Positions 1 through 6,408 of a DNA stretch of 11,469 nucleotides are shown here, one piece after another. The stretch comes from Calditrichaceae bacterium. GTDB lineage: Bacteria; Calditrichota; Calditrichia; Calditrichales; Calditrichaceae. The notes beneath the pieces are model-generated. The model was given only the letters and a program-made list of their open reading frames with translations, did not search any database and had not been told where the DNA came from. Numbering within the stretch: the stretch's first letter is position 1; every line of letters starts with the position of its first letter. The stretch lies in contig JAUXGF010000031.1 in NCBI GenBank assembly GCA_030622395.1, positions 1 through 11,469 of the forward strand. The letters run 5' to 3'. Position numbers and translations under genes: made by a program.

Positions 1-69
1 CTAAAAAGAAGTTCACAAAGCAATTCTTTTATTACTTCGGGCTATTACACTAACCTGCGTTTTATACAA

Positions 70-94
70 CCCCTTAATCCCCTTTTTTAAGGGG
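70..94. repeat. CCCCTT/AAGGGG hairpin repeat downstream of plsC
   Basis: Two overlapping foldbacks are visible. CCCCTTAA (70-77) pairs with TTAAGGGG (87-94), and CCCCTT (79-84) pairs with AAGGGG (89-94) around a TTTT loop. It lies 57 bp beyond the plsC stop codon, where a terminator would be expected. Neither strand has a clear run of T after the stem, so classic Rho-independent termination is doubtful. From memory (unchecked), the minus-strand form, an A-run followed by GGGGATTAAGGGG, resembles a short repeat dispersed in many genomes. Confidence 0.4.
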
Positions 95-150
95 AAACTT
101 AATTCTCCATCTTTTTCGTTATGCCTTAAAAAACCTTCATTTAATAGTTT

Positions 151-885
151 TCATTTTTTCATAGAACTTTTGACACTACCATAATCAGGATCAAAATTTT
201 CTATTATTTGACTTCGTACTTTTTCAATTAATTGGTTACGAGAGTCATATTTCAAGTTTTCTGTAGAAATGGGATCCAAAAACTGAACTTTAATCCTGCC
301 GTGTTTTAACTTCATACTTTTCTTTTCCATAATATTGCCGCTTCCGGAAATAACCGTTGGCGTTATGGGTATGCCGCCATTTAGCGCCATTATAAAAGCG
401 CCTTTTTTAAATCTTTGGATTGTTCCGTCTTTACTGCGGGTGCCTTCAGGAAAAATAATAACGGACACTCCTTTTTTTACTATCTGAACAGCTTTGTCAA
501 TAGTTTGTTTAGCTTTGGCGCTGTTGCCGCGGTCAATAGCAATTATGCCCGCTAATTTCATTCCCTGGGCAAAAATGGGAATTTTAAATAATTCTTTTTT
601 GGCGATAAAACGCGCCGTGCCGGGAATACTTGCCGCATAAACCATTATATCTAAAGTGCTCTGGTGATTAGCTATAAACACATACGATTGACCATGCTTC
701 AGCTTATTCAGACCTTCAATTATTACTTCTATACCGGATATCCATAAAATGGATTTAGCCCATACTCTAATTATGCCGTTTGTAAATTTCGAGTATGGAT
801 TAAACATACCAGAAACAATAGCCATTAATGACCCGATTATAGTTAAAATTGCTGATACTGTAATGATCCAAATAGAACGAAACAT
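151..885 (-). CDS. plsC: 1-acyl-sn-glycerol-3-phosphate acyltransferase (PlsC/LPLAT family)
   Basis: This should be the membrane enzyme that moves an acyl group onto lysophosphatidic acid to make phosphatidic acid, the second acylation of phospholipid synthesis. At 244 residues it is a normal PlsC length. An N-terminal hydrophobic stretch (about 5-28) and a second one (38-50) provide the membrane anchor. The family blocks are intact: NHQSTLD at 73-79 gives the catalytic His74 and Asp79 of the HX4D motif, the KKELFKIP region leads to IDRGN (117-121), FPEGTR at 145-150 is the glycerol-phosphate binding block, and IPITP at 172-176 is the last block. It is the third gene of a minus-strand run, 74 bp after the aldolase stop. 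The ATG has only a weak upstream purine stretch. The acyl donor (acyl-ACP or acyl-CoA) cannot be read from the sequence. A role in another lysophospholipid acylation is possible but less likely. Confidence 0.95.
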   Translation of the reverse strand: MFRSIWIITVSAILTIIGSLMAIVSGMFNPYSKFTNGIIRVWAKSILWISGIEVIIEGLNKLKHGQSYVFIANHQSTLDIMVYAASIPGTARFIAKKELFKIPIFAQGMKLAGIIAIDRGNSAKAKQTIDKAVQIVKKGVSVIIFPEGTRSKDGTIQRFKKGAFIMALNGGIPITPTVISGSGNIMEKKSMKLKHGRIKVQFLDPISTENLKYDSRNQLIEKVRSQIIENFDPDYGSVKSSMKK

Positions 886-959
886 AATTTTTCAACTTTA
901 TTTTTAATAATAAGTACAAATTCAATGTTTAAACAATTGCTTTACAAGCGGTCTTCTAA

Positions 960-1589
960 CTATCCCGGTTCCTTTAGCTTAAGCAATTCCGCTGATTGCG
1001 AATCGTTTAAGGTATTATACCCGCCCAGCATTTTTGCCTGATATACAATTTGGGCGTAATGTTCTACTCTCTCCAAATTTGAAAAGGCTGTATTAATATC
1101 TTTCCCTACCGTTAACAGTCCATGATTTTCCAACAGCAAGGCGTCATGATCCTTAATCAATTGGCGGATGGACGCGCCGACTTCTTTTGTAGATGGAGTG
1201 GCATATTTTGCTAATGGAATTTTGCCAAGCGTTAAAACAATTTCCGGCAAGACCATGTCCGTCAGCTCTAACCCCGCCGCGGCAAATGAAGTTGCGTACA
1301 AAGGGTGTCCATGAACAACAGCGTTAACTTCAGGTCTTTCGGTATAAACGGTAAGATGCATATCCACTTCTGATGAAGGCTGGGCGCGCCCACGGATTAC
1401 TTTTCCAGATAAATCAATCAAGGCTAATTGATCAGGAGTTAGTTTCCCCTTGCAGGCTCCTTTCGGCGTTATTACAATTTTATTTTCTATTCGAATACTA
1501 ATATTCCCATCAGTAGCCGCAAGGAAACGGAATTGATACATTAATCTGCCGATTTCCGCGATTCTTAGACGCGCTTGATGCTCAGTCAT
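960..1589 (-). CDS. Class II aldolase/adducin family protein, FucA-like
   Basis: This is a zinc-dependent sugar-phosphate aldolase-type enzyme of 209 residues, close to the size of E. coli FucA. The expected active-site residues are present: GNIS (28-31) in the phosphate-binding region, PSSE (71-74) with catalytic Glu74, HGH giving metal ligands His93 and His95, and ENHG (154-157) giving the third ligand His156. The fold is therefore secure but the substrate is not. L-fuculose-1-phosphate aldolase, 5-deoxyribulose-phosphate aldolase and methylthioribulose-1-phosphate dehydratase share these motifs. No sugar catabolism genes lie nearby to decide between them. Its ATG overlaps the serS TAA by one base (TAATG), with only a weak GGAAA upstream, so translation is probably coupled to serS by re-initiation. 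Confidence 0.9.
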   Translation of the reverse strand: MTEHQARLRIAEIGRLMYQFRFLAATDGNISIRIENKIVITPKGACKGKLTPDQLALIDLSGKVIRGRAQPSSEVDMHLTVYTERPEVNAVVHGHPLYATSFAAAGLELTDMVLPEIVLTLGKIPLAKYATPSTKEVGASIRQLIKDHDALLLENHGLLTVGKDINTAFSNLERVEHYAQIVYQAKMLGGYNTLNDSQSAELLKLKEPG

Positions 1590-2872
1590 TATTTATATTT
1601 CCGTTTAATAACATCCATTCCGCCCATGTAGGGACGCAATACTTCAGGCACAATCACCGTGCCCTCATCTGTCTGGTAATTTTCTAAAAGTGAAACCATT
1701 AAACGGGATGTGGCTAAGCCGGAGCCGTTTAACGTATGGACAAATTGCGGTTTAGTCCCTTTTTCTCCTTTAAAACGAATGCTTGCCCGGCGGGCTTGAA
1801 AATCTTCAAAATTGCTAACACTGGATGCTTCTAACCACCTGTCTTCAGCGGGCGACCAGGTTTCAATATCATAACATTTAGCCGCGGCAAAACTGATATC
1901 GCCGCTGCACAGTAACAACACGCGATATGGGATTTTCAATAATTCAAGAAGCTCGGTCGCTTCTTTTAACATGCGCTCATGAACATCATAAGAATCTTCC
2001 GGCTTAACGAAATTTACCATCTCTACTTTATTAAACTGGTGTACCCTTAAAAAACCGCGCGTTTCTTTTCCATACGATCCTGCTTCTCTTCTGAAACAGG
2101 CTGAATATGCCGTATATTTTATAGGCAGATCATCGACGTTTAATATTTCGTTACTATGCAGATTAGTGAGCGGAACTTCTGCCGTGGGGATAAGAAAAAG
2201 CTCATCCCTTTCTATATAATACATATCATCTTCTAATTTTGGCAATTGCGCTGTGCCAAACATGCTGGCTCGGTTTGCAACAAACGGCGGGAATATCTCT
2301 GTATAACCATGTTTATCAATATGCCAATCGAGCATAAAATTTATCAACGCCCTTTCTAAACGCGCGCCCGCCCCTTTATAAACAGGAAATCCGCTGCCTG
2401 TAACTTTGCCGCCGCGCTTAAAATCAAGAATATCCAGCCGCTCGCCTAATTCAAGATGGTCTAAAATCTTAAAATCAAAAGAAGGAATTTCGCCCCAGCT
2501 TCTTATTTGCTTGTTGTCCGATGCGTCTTTACCTATGGGAGTGGAATTATGAGGCATGTTCGGTATTTTACCAAGTTCTTCATTAATCGTCAGTTCTATT
2601 TTTGAAAGTTGAGCGTCAAGTTCTTTGATTTTCAGAGAAATCAATTTTGTGTTTTCAATAAGTCCGCCGGCGTCTTTGCCTTCTTTTTTATATTGAGAAA
2701 CGAGATTGGAATTTTCGTTACGTTTTTTCTTTAGCTCTTCCACTTCAACAATAACGGCGCGGCGTTTTTTATCCATATCCAATAAACTATCAATATTTTC
2801 AACCTCGTTTTTTGCAGCTATTCCTGCTTTAACAATCTCCGGGTTTTCGCGGATATACTTCATATCTAACAT
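1589..2872 (-). CDS. serS: Seryl-tRNA synthetase
   Basis: This cytoplasmic class II aminoacyl-tRNA synthetase charges tRNA-Ser, and also tRNA-Sec where present, with serine. The length of 427 residues is standard. It opens with MLDMKYIRENPE, the usual SerS N-terminus. Next come the charged helical arm at about 30-105 that contacts the long variable arm of the tRNA, the TAEVPLTN block (230-237), motif 2 at 260-280 with the FRREAGS core, and motif 3 at 381-398 with LNGSGLATSR. All catalytic blocks are intact. The ATG at 2872 has AGGAAAAAGG 5 bp upstream, the best ribosome binding site in this minus-strand run. It is the first gene of the serS-aldolase-plsC unit. No T-box leader is apparent upstream. 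Two direct CTAGCCA repeats lie 35-63 bp before the start. Confidence 0.98.
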   Translation of the reverse strand: MLDMKYIRENPEIVKAGIAAKNEVENIDSLLDMDKKRRAVIVEVEELKKKRNENSNLVSQYKKEGKDAGGLIENTKLISLKIKELDAQLSKIELTINEELGKIPNMPHNSTPIGKDASDNKQIRSWGEIPSFDFKILDHLELGERLDILDFKRGGKVTGSGFPVYKGAGARLERALINFMLDWHIDKHGYTEIFPPFVANRASMFGTAQLPKLEDDMYYIERDELFLIPTAEVPLTNLHSNEILNVDDLPIKYTAYSACFRREAGSYGKETRGFLRVHQFNKVEMVNFVKPEDSYDVHERMLKEATELLELLKIPYRVLLLCSGDISFAAAKCYDIETWSPAEDRWLEASSVSNFEDFQARRASIRFKGEKGTKPQFVHTLNGSGLATSRLMVSLLENYQTDEGTVIVPEVLRPYMGGMDVIKRKYK

Positions 2873-2906
2873 TTTAACCTTTTTCCTGTTTTTGTTTATT
2901 TTAAGT

Positions 2907-2935
2907 CTAGCCAGTATCTGAACGAAAACTAGCCA
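2907..2935. promoter_or_regulatory. Two direct CTAGCCA repeats upstream of serS, possible operator
   Basis: CTAGCCA occurs at 2907-2913 and again at 2929-2935, a spacing of 22 bp or about two helical turns. This is 35-63 bp before the serS start. On the serS strand the repeat reads TGGCTAG, and a TAAAAT hexamer that could be a -10 element lies just downstream of the gene-proximal copy. Same-face spacing near a promoter fits a regulator binding site, but two 7-bp matches in AT-rich DNA could be chance. Confidence 0.2.
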
Positions 2936-2939
2936 AAAC

Positions 2940-3020
2940 TGTCATTTCGAAGTGGAGCGAGAAATCTTTTGCTTTGGAAAATGGGGAGTTTTAAGATTTC
3001 TCTCTTCGGTCGAAATGACA
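2940..3020. repeat. 81-bp inverted repeat with TGTCATTTCGA ends
   Basis: The left arm (2940-2968) starts TGTCATTTCGA and ends GAGAAATCTT. The right arm (2993-3020) is its near-complete reverse complement, starting AAGATTTCTC and ending TCGAAATGACA. The arms are 29 and 28 nt and differ only in a short central block. The spacer is 24 nt. The form fits a small non-coding palindromic element (MITE- or REP-like). The same 11-bp ends recur at 3487-3583. It encodes nothing and no target-site duplication is obvious. Confidence 0.8.
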
Positions 3021-3363
3021 AAAAGGGATTTTTTGTTTAGACACTAACTAAAGATCTTTTAAATTTTATATTGCCGCTCATACAGTGATGCCTATGGCAT
3101 AAGACACCACGCTTGCAGGCAAATACACGAACCAAACTAAAATTAAAATAAAAAATCTTTTCAATTATTCTTATCTCACTTTTAACTTCGCTTTTATTTA
3201 ACCTTTTAACAGTGACTGATTGGTAAATTTATATTGTTTACTCGTTATTTCAATTTATAAAAATAAGCGCTATAGGGCAAGGCGCAATTAGTTGAGTAAG
3301 TAAAAGCTCACCAACAGATGAAAAAAAATAAAAACATAGTAAAACAAATTAATTAATGGGGAA

Positions 3364-3436
3364 GAAGTAGGAAGTAGGAAGAAAATTCATTAAAGTCTTT
3401 TAGATTTCCTACTTCTCGTTTCGTATTTCCTACTTA
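3364..3436. repeat. 7-bp-period repeat array with inverted copies (GAAGTAG unit)
   Basis: On the plus strand 3364-3384 reads as three 7-bp units, GAAGTAG, GAAGTAG, GAAGAAA. After a 17-bp spacer, 3402-3436 reads as five 7-bp units, AGATTTC, CTACTTC, TCGTTTC, GTATTTC, CTACTTA. On the other strand these are the same family, each with a GAA or near-GAA start. The two blocks are therefore tandem and also inverted relative to each other, and can fold into a hairpin (GAAGTAGGAA against TTCCTACTTC). Confidence 0.75.
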
Positions 3437-3486
3437 AAACTGAAAAAATTTTTCCGATCATCAGGGCGTTGCTTTAGTGTTTTCCC

Positions 3487-3583
3487 TGTCATTTCGAGGA
3501 TATTTTAACGATCCCGAATCGTCGGGATATTGTTATTATTGACATTATATCCCGATTCTCGGGACACTCCGTTCGAAATGACA
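3487..3583. repeat. 97-bp nested inverted repeat: TGTCATTTCGA ends with two inner hairpins
   Basis: TGTCATTTCGA (3487-3497) and TCGAAATGACA (3573-3583) form perfect 11-bp ends, shared with the element at 2940-3020. Inside are two small hairpins. ATCCCGA/TCGGGAT has a 4-nt loop (3511-3528), and TCCCGA/TCGGGA has a 3-nt loop (3550-3564). The inner hairpins can also pair with each other, TCGGGATAT (3522-3530) with ATATCCCGA (3547-3555). This looks like one mobile palindrome into which, or beside which, a second palindromic family has been inserted. Confidence 0.75.
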
Positions 3584-3622
3584 TTTTGGGTATTCTGCAA
3601 CAGCCTGCCATTCGGGACTATA

Positions 3623-3657
3623 CAACTTACAATATTCAATTTTCAATAATCAATATT
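3623..3657. repeat. 7-bp-period tandem repeat (CAATATT family)
   Basis: Five units follow in register: CAACTTA, CAATATT, CAATTTT, CAATAAT, CAATATT. CAA is kept at the head of each unit while the following four bases vary among C, T and A. The block from 3629 to 3659 is also close to an inverted repeat (ACAATATT against AATATTGT). The 7-bp step matches the arrays at 3364-3436 and 11063-11143, though the unit sequence differs. Confidence 0.65.
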
Positions 3658-3661
3658 GTTT

Positions 3662-3691
3662 AGGGGACAATTTTTCCCCTTGATTTTTTTT
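3662..3691 (+). terminator. Rho-independent terminator-like hairpin, plus strand
   Basis: AGGGGA (3662-3667) pairs with TCCCCT (3675-3680) around a 7-nt CAATTTT loop, followed by TGA and eight T residues (3684-3691). The T tract lies only on the plus-strand side, so the direction is plus. No plus-strand gene lies upstream in this window, so it would end either an unannotated transcript or a leader of the gene at 3816 (attenuation). Confidence 0.45.
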
Positions 3692-3815
3692 ATGATTTAA
3701 TTATCTTTATATAAATTATTGTACAATTTTTATTTTCAATCACCCAATTAGGAGGGAATAAATAGTCCGCCTTGTTACTTTAGTTATTCTATATTAATTA
3801 ATCCGGAGGTGTAAC

Positions 3816-4073
3816 ATGGTGGCAAATTCCCTTAAGACCCACATTTCTGATTCTATTTTCGAATTCTTAGTAAAAAATAATTTACTAAAAGAAAAAGGCG
3901 TGCGTGATTTTAACATTCGCCAACGTTTTAGTTTTTTAAAAGCAAAGTATTCCACTCAAGAAGCGATTGAAAAATTGCAAGAGGAATATCCTTACTTACA
4001 GTATGAAACAATCCGCAAAATTATTTATAAAAAAACCAAAATAAATTCACCGAAATATTTTTATCTCTTTTAA
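3816..4073 (+). CDS. Small predicted helix-turn-helix protein, function unknown
   Basis: I do not recognise a named family for this 85-residue basic protein. A strong ribosome binding site, GGAGGTG at 3805-3811, lies 4 bp before the ATG and argues that it is a real gene. The predicted structure is mainly helical. Residues 34-45, 47-58 and 62-73 look like three helices, the second rich in Glu/Lys (TQEAIEKLQEEY) and the third (YETIRKIIYKK) basic like a DNA-recognition helix. This three-helix layout fits a small HTH DNA-binding protein. There is no signal peptide or membrane segment. It is the only plus-strand gene between two minus-strand groups and sits among dispersed repeats on both sides. 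It could be a lone regulator, a remnant of a mobile element, or a protein acting on the neighbouring repeats. None of these is shown by the sequence. Confidence 0.55.
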   Translation: MVANSLKTHISDSIFEFLVKNNLLKEKGVRDFNIRQRFSFLKAKYSTQEAIEKLQEEYPYLQYETIRKIIYKKTKINSPKYFYLF

Positions 4074-4100
4074 TTAAAACGCGGTAAAATGGATGAAGAA

Positions 4101-4156
4101 TGGAGTAATGGAGTGGTGGAGCAGTGGAGTGAAACTAGATTACTCCACTACTCTAC
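4101..4156. repeat. 8-bp-period repeat array with inverted copies (TGGAGTRR unit)
   Basis: Four in-register 8-bp units occupy 4101-4132: TGGAGTAA, TGGAGTGG, TGGAGCAG, TGGAGTGA. After a short spacer, 4142-4156 holds inverted units. The 15-nt segment 4116-4130 matches the reverse complement of 4142-4156 at 13 of 15 positions. The organisation is the same as at 3364-3436 but with an 8-bp step. It begins 27 bp after the small HTH gene and could act as a transcript end structure, though no T tract follows. Confidence 0.7.
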
Positions 4157-4159
4157 CGC

Positions 4160-4173
4160 CCCGACAATTCGGG
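4160..4173. repeat. CCCGA/TCGGG mini-hairpin
   Basis: CCCGA (4160-4164) pairs with TCGGG (4169-4173) around CAAT. It belongs to the same small palindrome family as 3511-3528, 3550-3564 and 6421-6437. No poly-T follows on either strand, so it is not a typical terminator for the minus-strand gene ending at 4242. Confidence 0.45.
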
Positions 4174-4241
4174 ATCACTTTGTGAAAGGAATTCCTGCGG
4201 AGCAATTCTTCATTAATCCAATTCTTACACCACTTCAATTG

Positions 4242-6335
4242 TTATTTTGCTTTAAACGGCTTAAATAATGTTCGTAGTATAATTTCCAAATCAACAAAAA
4301 GATTTTGGTTTTTCAAATAATACAATTCATAATTTTCCAGATTTTGATCACTAATAATCCTTTGACGGTTTATTTGGACTAATCCTGTTAAACCCGGTTT
4401 GTAATCAAATTGGGGAGCTTCTTTTATATTTGATGTAATCGGCGCGCCTACAAAAGACAAATTTCCTCTCAGGGTTTCAAATAAATTTAATAAAAAACGC
4501 AAAAAGCCTTTTTTCTTAGACCATAAAATTTCTTTATATAATTTATTATTTACATATATAGTTTTTTTAGTAATGCTTTTCAGCAATACAGGTAAAAGTA
4601 AAAAGTAAAATGGCATTAATAAAAGGAGTAATAAAAACGAAAACGTTACATCAAAAGATCTTTTAATAAAGCTGTTAAAAGGCATACCATAAGCATACTC
4701 AATATCAATTAAGGGAACGGTATCAAGCGGCTCTATACTGGATTTGCCGATCATAAATTCCAAATGTCCCGGCGCCATTTTAAATTCTACGCGTGGATTA
4801 TGCGCTTCGGACATAGTCGTTAAAATGGATTTATAAGGAAGATTATGCGTTGAAAAAATAACCAGGTTAATTTGCTCCATACGTAAATATTCAGGCAGTT
4901 GATCAATCGAGGTTACTACAGGTGAAGCCGCCAATTTTTCCCCGATATGCTTTCGATCAAAAGCGACAACGCCGACAACTTCAATTCCGGTGTCAACCCG
5001 TTCCGTTAATTTTTTCAATAAGCTTTCGGTTTCATCATCATAGCCGACAATTAATGCTCGTTTTAAAAATAGCCCCCTGCCCTGAACAGAAGAAGGCTTC
5101 TTTCTACTTGATCGTAAAACTATCCGCCATAAAACTATCAGGATAGCGCTAAAAATTGCTGAGGTTACAACAACCATCCGCGAGAATGCAAACTGGTTAA
5201 AAAAGAAAGTTAAAGCTGAAACAAAAGTATAAGTAACGAAATTTGCTTTTACTATTTTAGTAATGGAGTAGCGCTCTTTATTTAAACTATCAAAAAACAA
5301 AGAGGCAAGAAAATAAACTATTGTGGTTATTATATTAATGAATATATACTTATTAAAAAAATCATCAAGTAAAAAAGAATCTTTCAATTCATATCGAACA
5401 AAGAAGCTGGTAAACATTACTGTATTTAATATAAGAAAATCAAGCAGAAACGGATAATAAACAGTAAAATTATTCCTAAAAAAAATAAGTGTTCCGCGAA
5501 GAATAATTCCAAGCAGGATTAGCCATTTAAAAGGATTAATATATTTTTGCTGATAATGCTTTTTGTAGAATTTATACAATGATTTATTAAATGTAATGAT
5601 ATAATCAAGATTATTTTTTTTAGTGCTTTCCCCTTTATAATGAATAAGTTGTGAATCGGGCACATAATAAATTTTCCCGCCGGCTTGATTGATACGATGG
5701 CAGTAATCAATATCTTCACAATACATAAAAAAAGTTTCGTCCAGCAAGCCTACTTTTTGAACAATCTCGCGCTTCAACATCATAAATGAGCCGGAAACAG
5801 CTTCCACCCGGTAAGTTTCGTTTTCATTTAGATAAGTTAAATTGTATTTGCCAAAGATTTTACTTTTGGGAAAAAGGCGCGTAAATCCAATCAATTTCCA
5901 GAAAGCGGTTAAAGGAGTTGGGATGCTATGCCGGCAATCAATAGAAAAACTGCCGTCTGGATTTAATATTTTGCAAGTGGCGGCGGAAGCTTGTGGATTT
6001 CTATCAAAAAAATCTACTAAATTTGTAAAGGTATCTTCCTGCACAACAGTATCGGGATTAATTAATACAATATAATCTCCCCGCGCTTCTTTAATGGCAA
6101 TGTTATTACCAGCCGAAAAACCGACATTTTTATTATTTTCGATCAATTGCACTTCGGGAAAACGCCGGCGCAGCATCTGAACCGATCCATCAATAGAAGC
6201 GTTATCAACGACAAATATTTCGGAAGATATTCCTTTTAGCGCCCGTTTTATTGAAATCAGCGCCTGCTCGATAAAATCTTTTACATTGTAATTAACAAGA
6301 ATGATCGAGATTTTAATTTTAGATTTTTCTTTCAT
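4242..6335 (-). CDS. Family 2 glycosyltransferase fused to a degenerate WbaP/WcaJ-type PGT module
   Basis: This is a 697-residue fusion for envelope polysaccharide synthesis. Residues 8-260 are a GT2 (GT-A fold) glycosyltransferase of the WbbL/rhamnosyltransferase type, with VDNASIDGS (43-51), NVGFSAGNN (70-78), NPDT (93-96, metal/nucleotide region) and FMYCEDIDYCHR (203-214) carrying the acidic catalytic block. Hydrophobic segments at about 268-287, 293-313, 329-348, 366-380 and 386-405 follow. Next is a Rossmann-like domain (about 424-540; RALIVGYDDE), then a PGT-like domain from KRSFD (558-562). The PGT part keeps RGNLSFVG (623-630) and KPGLTG (646-651). The catalytic Asp-Glu pair aligns with Arg613-Phe614, and the KFR(S/T)M block is missing along with part of the core. 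I infer that the GT2 half is active and the PGT half is not. The donor sugar is unknown. The ATG has no clear ribosome binding site. Confidence 0.9.
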   Translation of the reverse strand: MKEKSKIKISIILVNYNVKDFIEQALISIKRALKGISSEIFVVDNASIDGSVQMLRRRFPEVQLIENNKNVGFSAGNNIAIKEARGDYIVLINPDTVVQEDTFTNLVDFFDRNPQASAATCKILNPDGSFSIDCRHSIPTPLTAFWKLIGFTRLFPKSKIFGKYNLTYLNENETYRVEAVSGSFMMLKREIVQKVGLLDETFFMYCEDIDYCHRINQAGGKIYYVPDSQLIHYKGESTKKNNLDYIITFNKSLYKFYKKHYQQKYINPFKWLILLGIILRGTLIFFRNNFTVYYPFLLDFLILNTVMFTSFFVRYELKDSFLLDDFFNKYIFINIITTIVYFLASLFFDSLNKERYSITKIVKANFVTYTFVSALTFFFNQFAFSRMVVVTSAIFSAILIVLWRIVLRSSRKKPSSVQGRGLFLKRALIVGYDDETESLLKKLTERVDTGIEVVGVVAFDRKHIGEKLAASPVVTSIDQLPEYLRMEQINLVIFSTHNLPYKSILTTMSEAHNPRVEFKMAPGHLEFMIGKSSIEPLDTVPLIDIEYAYGMPFNSFIKRSFDVTFSFLLLLLLMPFYFLLLPVLLKSITKKTIYVNNKLYKEILWSKKKGFLRFLLNLFETLRGNLSFVGAPITSNIKEAPQFDYKPGLTGLVQINRQRIISDQNLENYELYYLKNQNLFVDLEIILRTLFKPFKAK

Positions 6336-6408
6336 GTTGTGTAAACTTTACTATTTATTGAATTAGCCGTTAGGAATCAGCAGAGAGCAAAGCGTTGAAT
6401 TTTCCCTC

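Larger units (their letters stand above)
2873..3815. other. 943-bp gene-free region between divergent serS and small HTH gene
   Basis: No convincing coding frame, tRNA or known riboswitch was seen. The stretch should hold the promoters of serS (minus) and the small gene at 3816 (plus). It is packed with repeats, listed separately: a long inverted repeat (2940-3020), a 7-bp-period array with inverted copies (3364-3436), a second inverted repeat enclosing two CCCGA hairpins (3487-3583), a second 7-bp-period array (3623-3657) and a terminator-like hairpin (3662-3691). Between about 3021 and 3360 I see only AT-rich sequence without clear structure. A GGAGGG at 3751-3756 resembles a ribosome binding site but has no usable start codon after it. 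Confidence 0.6.

Noticed and set aside
70..94. Rho-independent terminator for plsC
   Set aside because: The stem is good but no T run follows on the minus strand, so it was kept only as a repeat.
2706..2921. 71-codon plus-strand frame antisense to the start of serS
   Set aside because: Its Phe/Ser/Ile-rich translation is what the complement of the Lys/Glu-rich SerS coiled coil gives. There is no independent evidence for it.
3060..3125. Possible tRNA-like or small RNA fold near 3072-3122
   Set aside because: There is no cloverleaf, no T-loop consensus and no paired acceptor stem, only a short GCCTATGGC near-palindrome.
3364..3436. Possible CRISPR array
   Set aside because: Units of 7 bp without unique spacers and with inverted copies are not CRISPR repeats, and no cas gene is nearby.
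3751..3781. Leader peptide after GGAGGG at 3751
   Set aside because: No ATG, GTG or TTG start gives more than three codons before a stop.
4922..6075. Three frames of 66-77 codons (two plus-strand, one minus-strand) within the GT2 fusion gene
   Set aside because: They are shadows of a continuous gene with recognisable domains, and none has a family motif or a convincing start.
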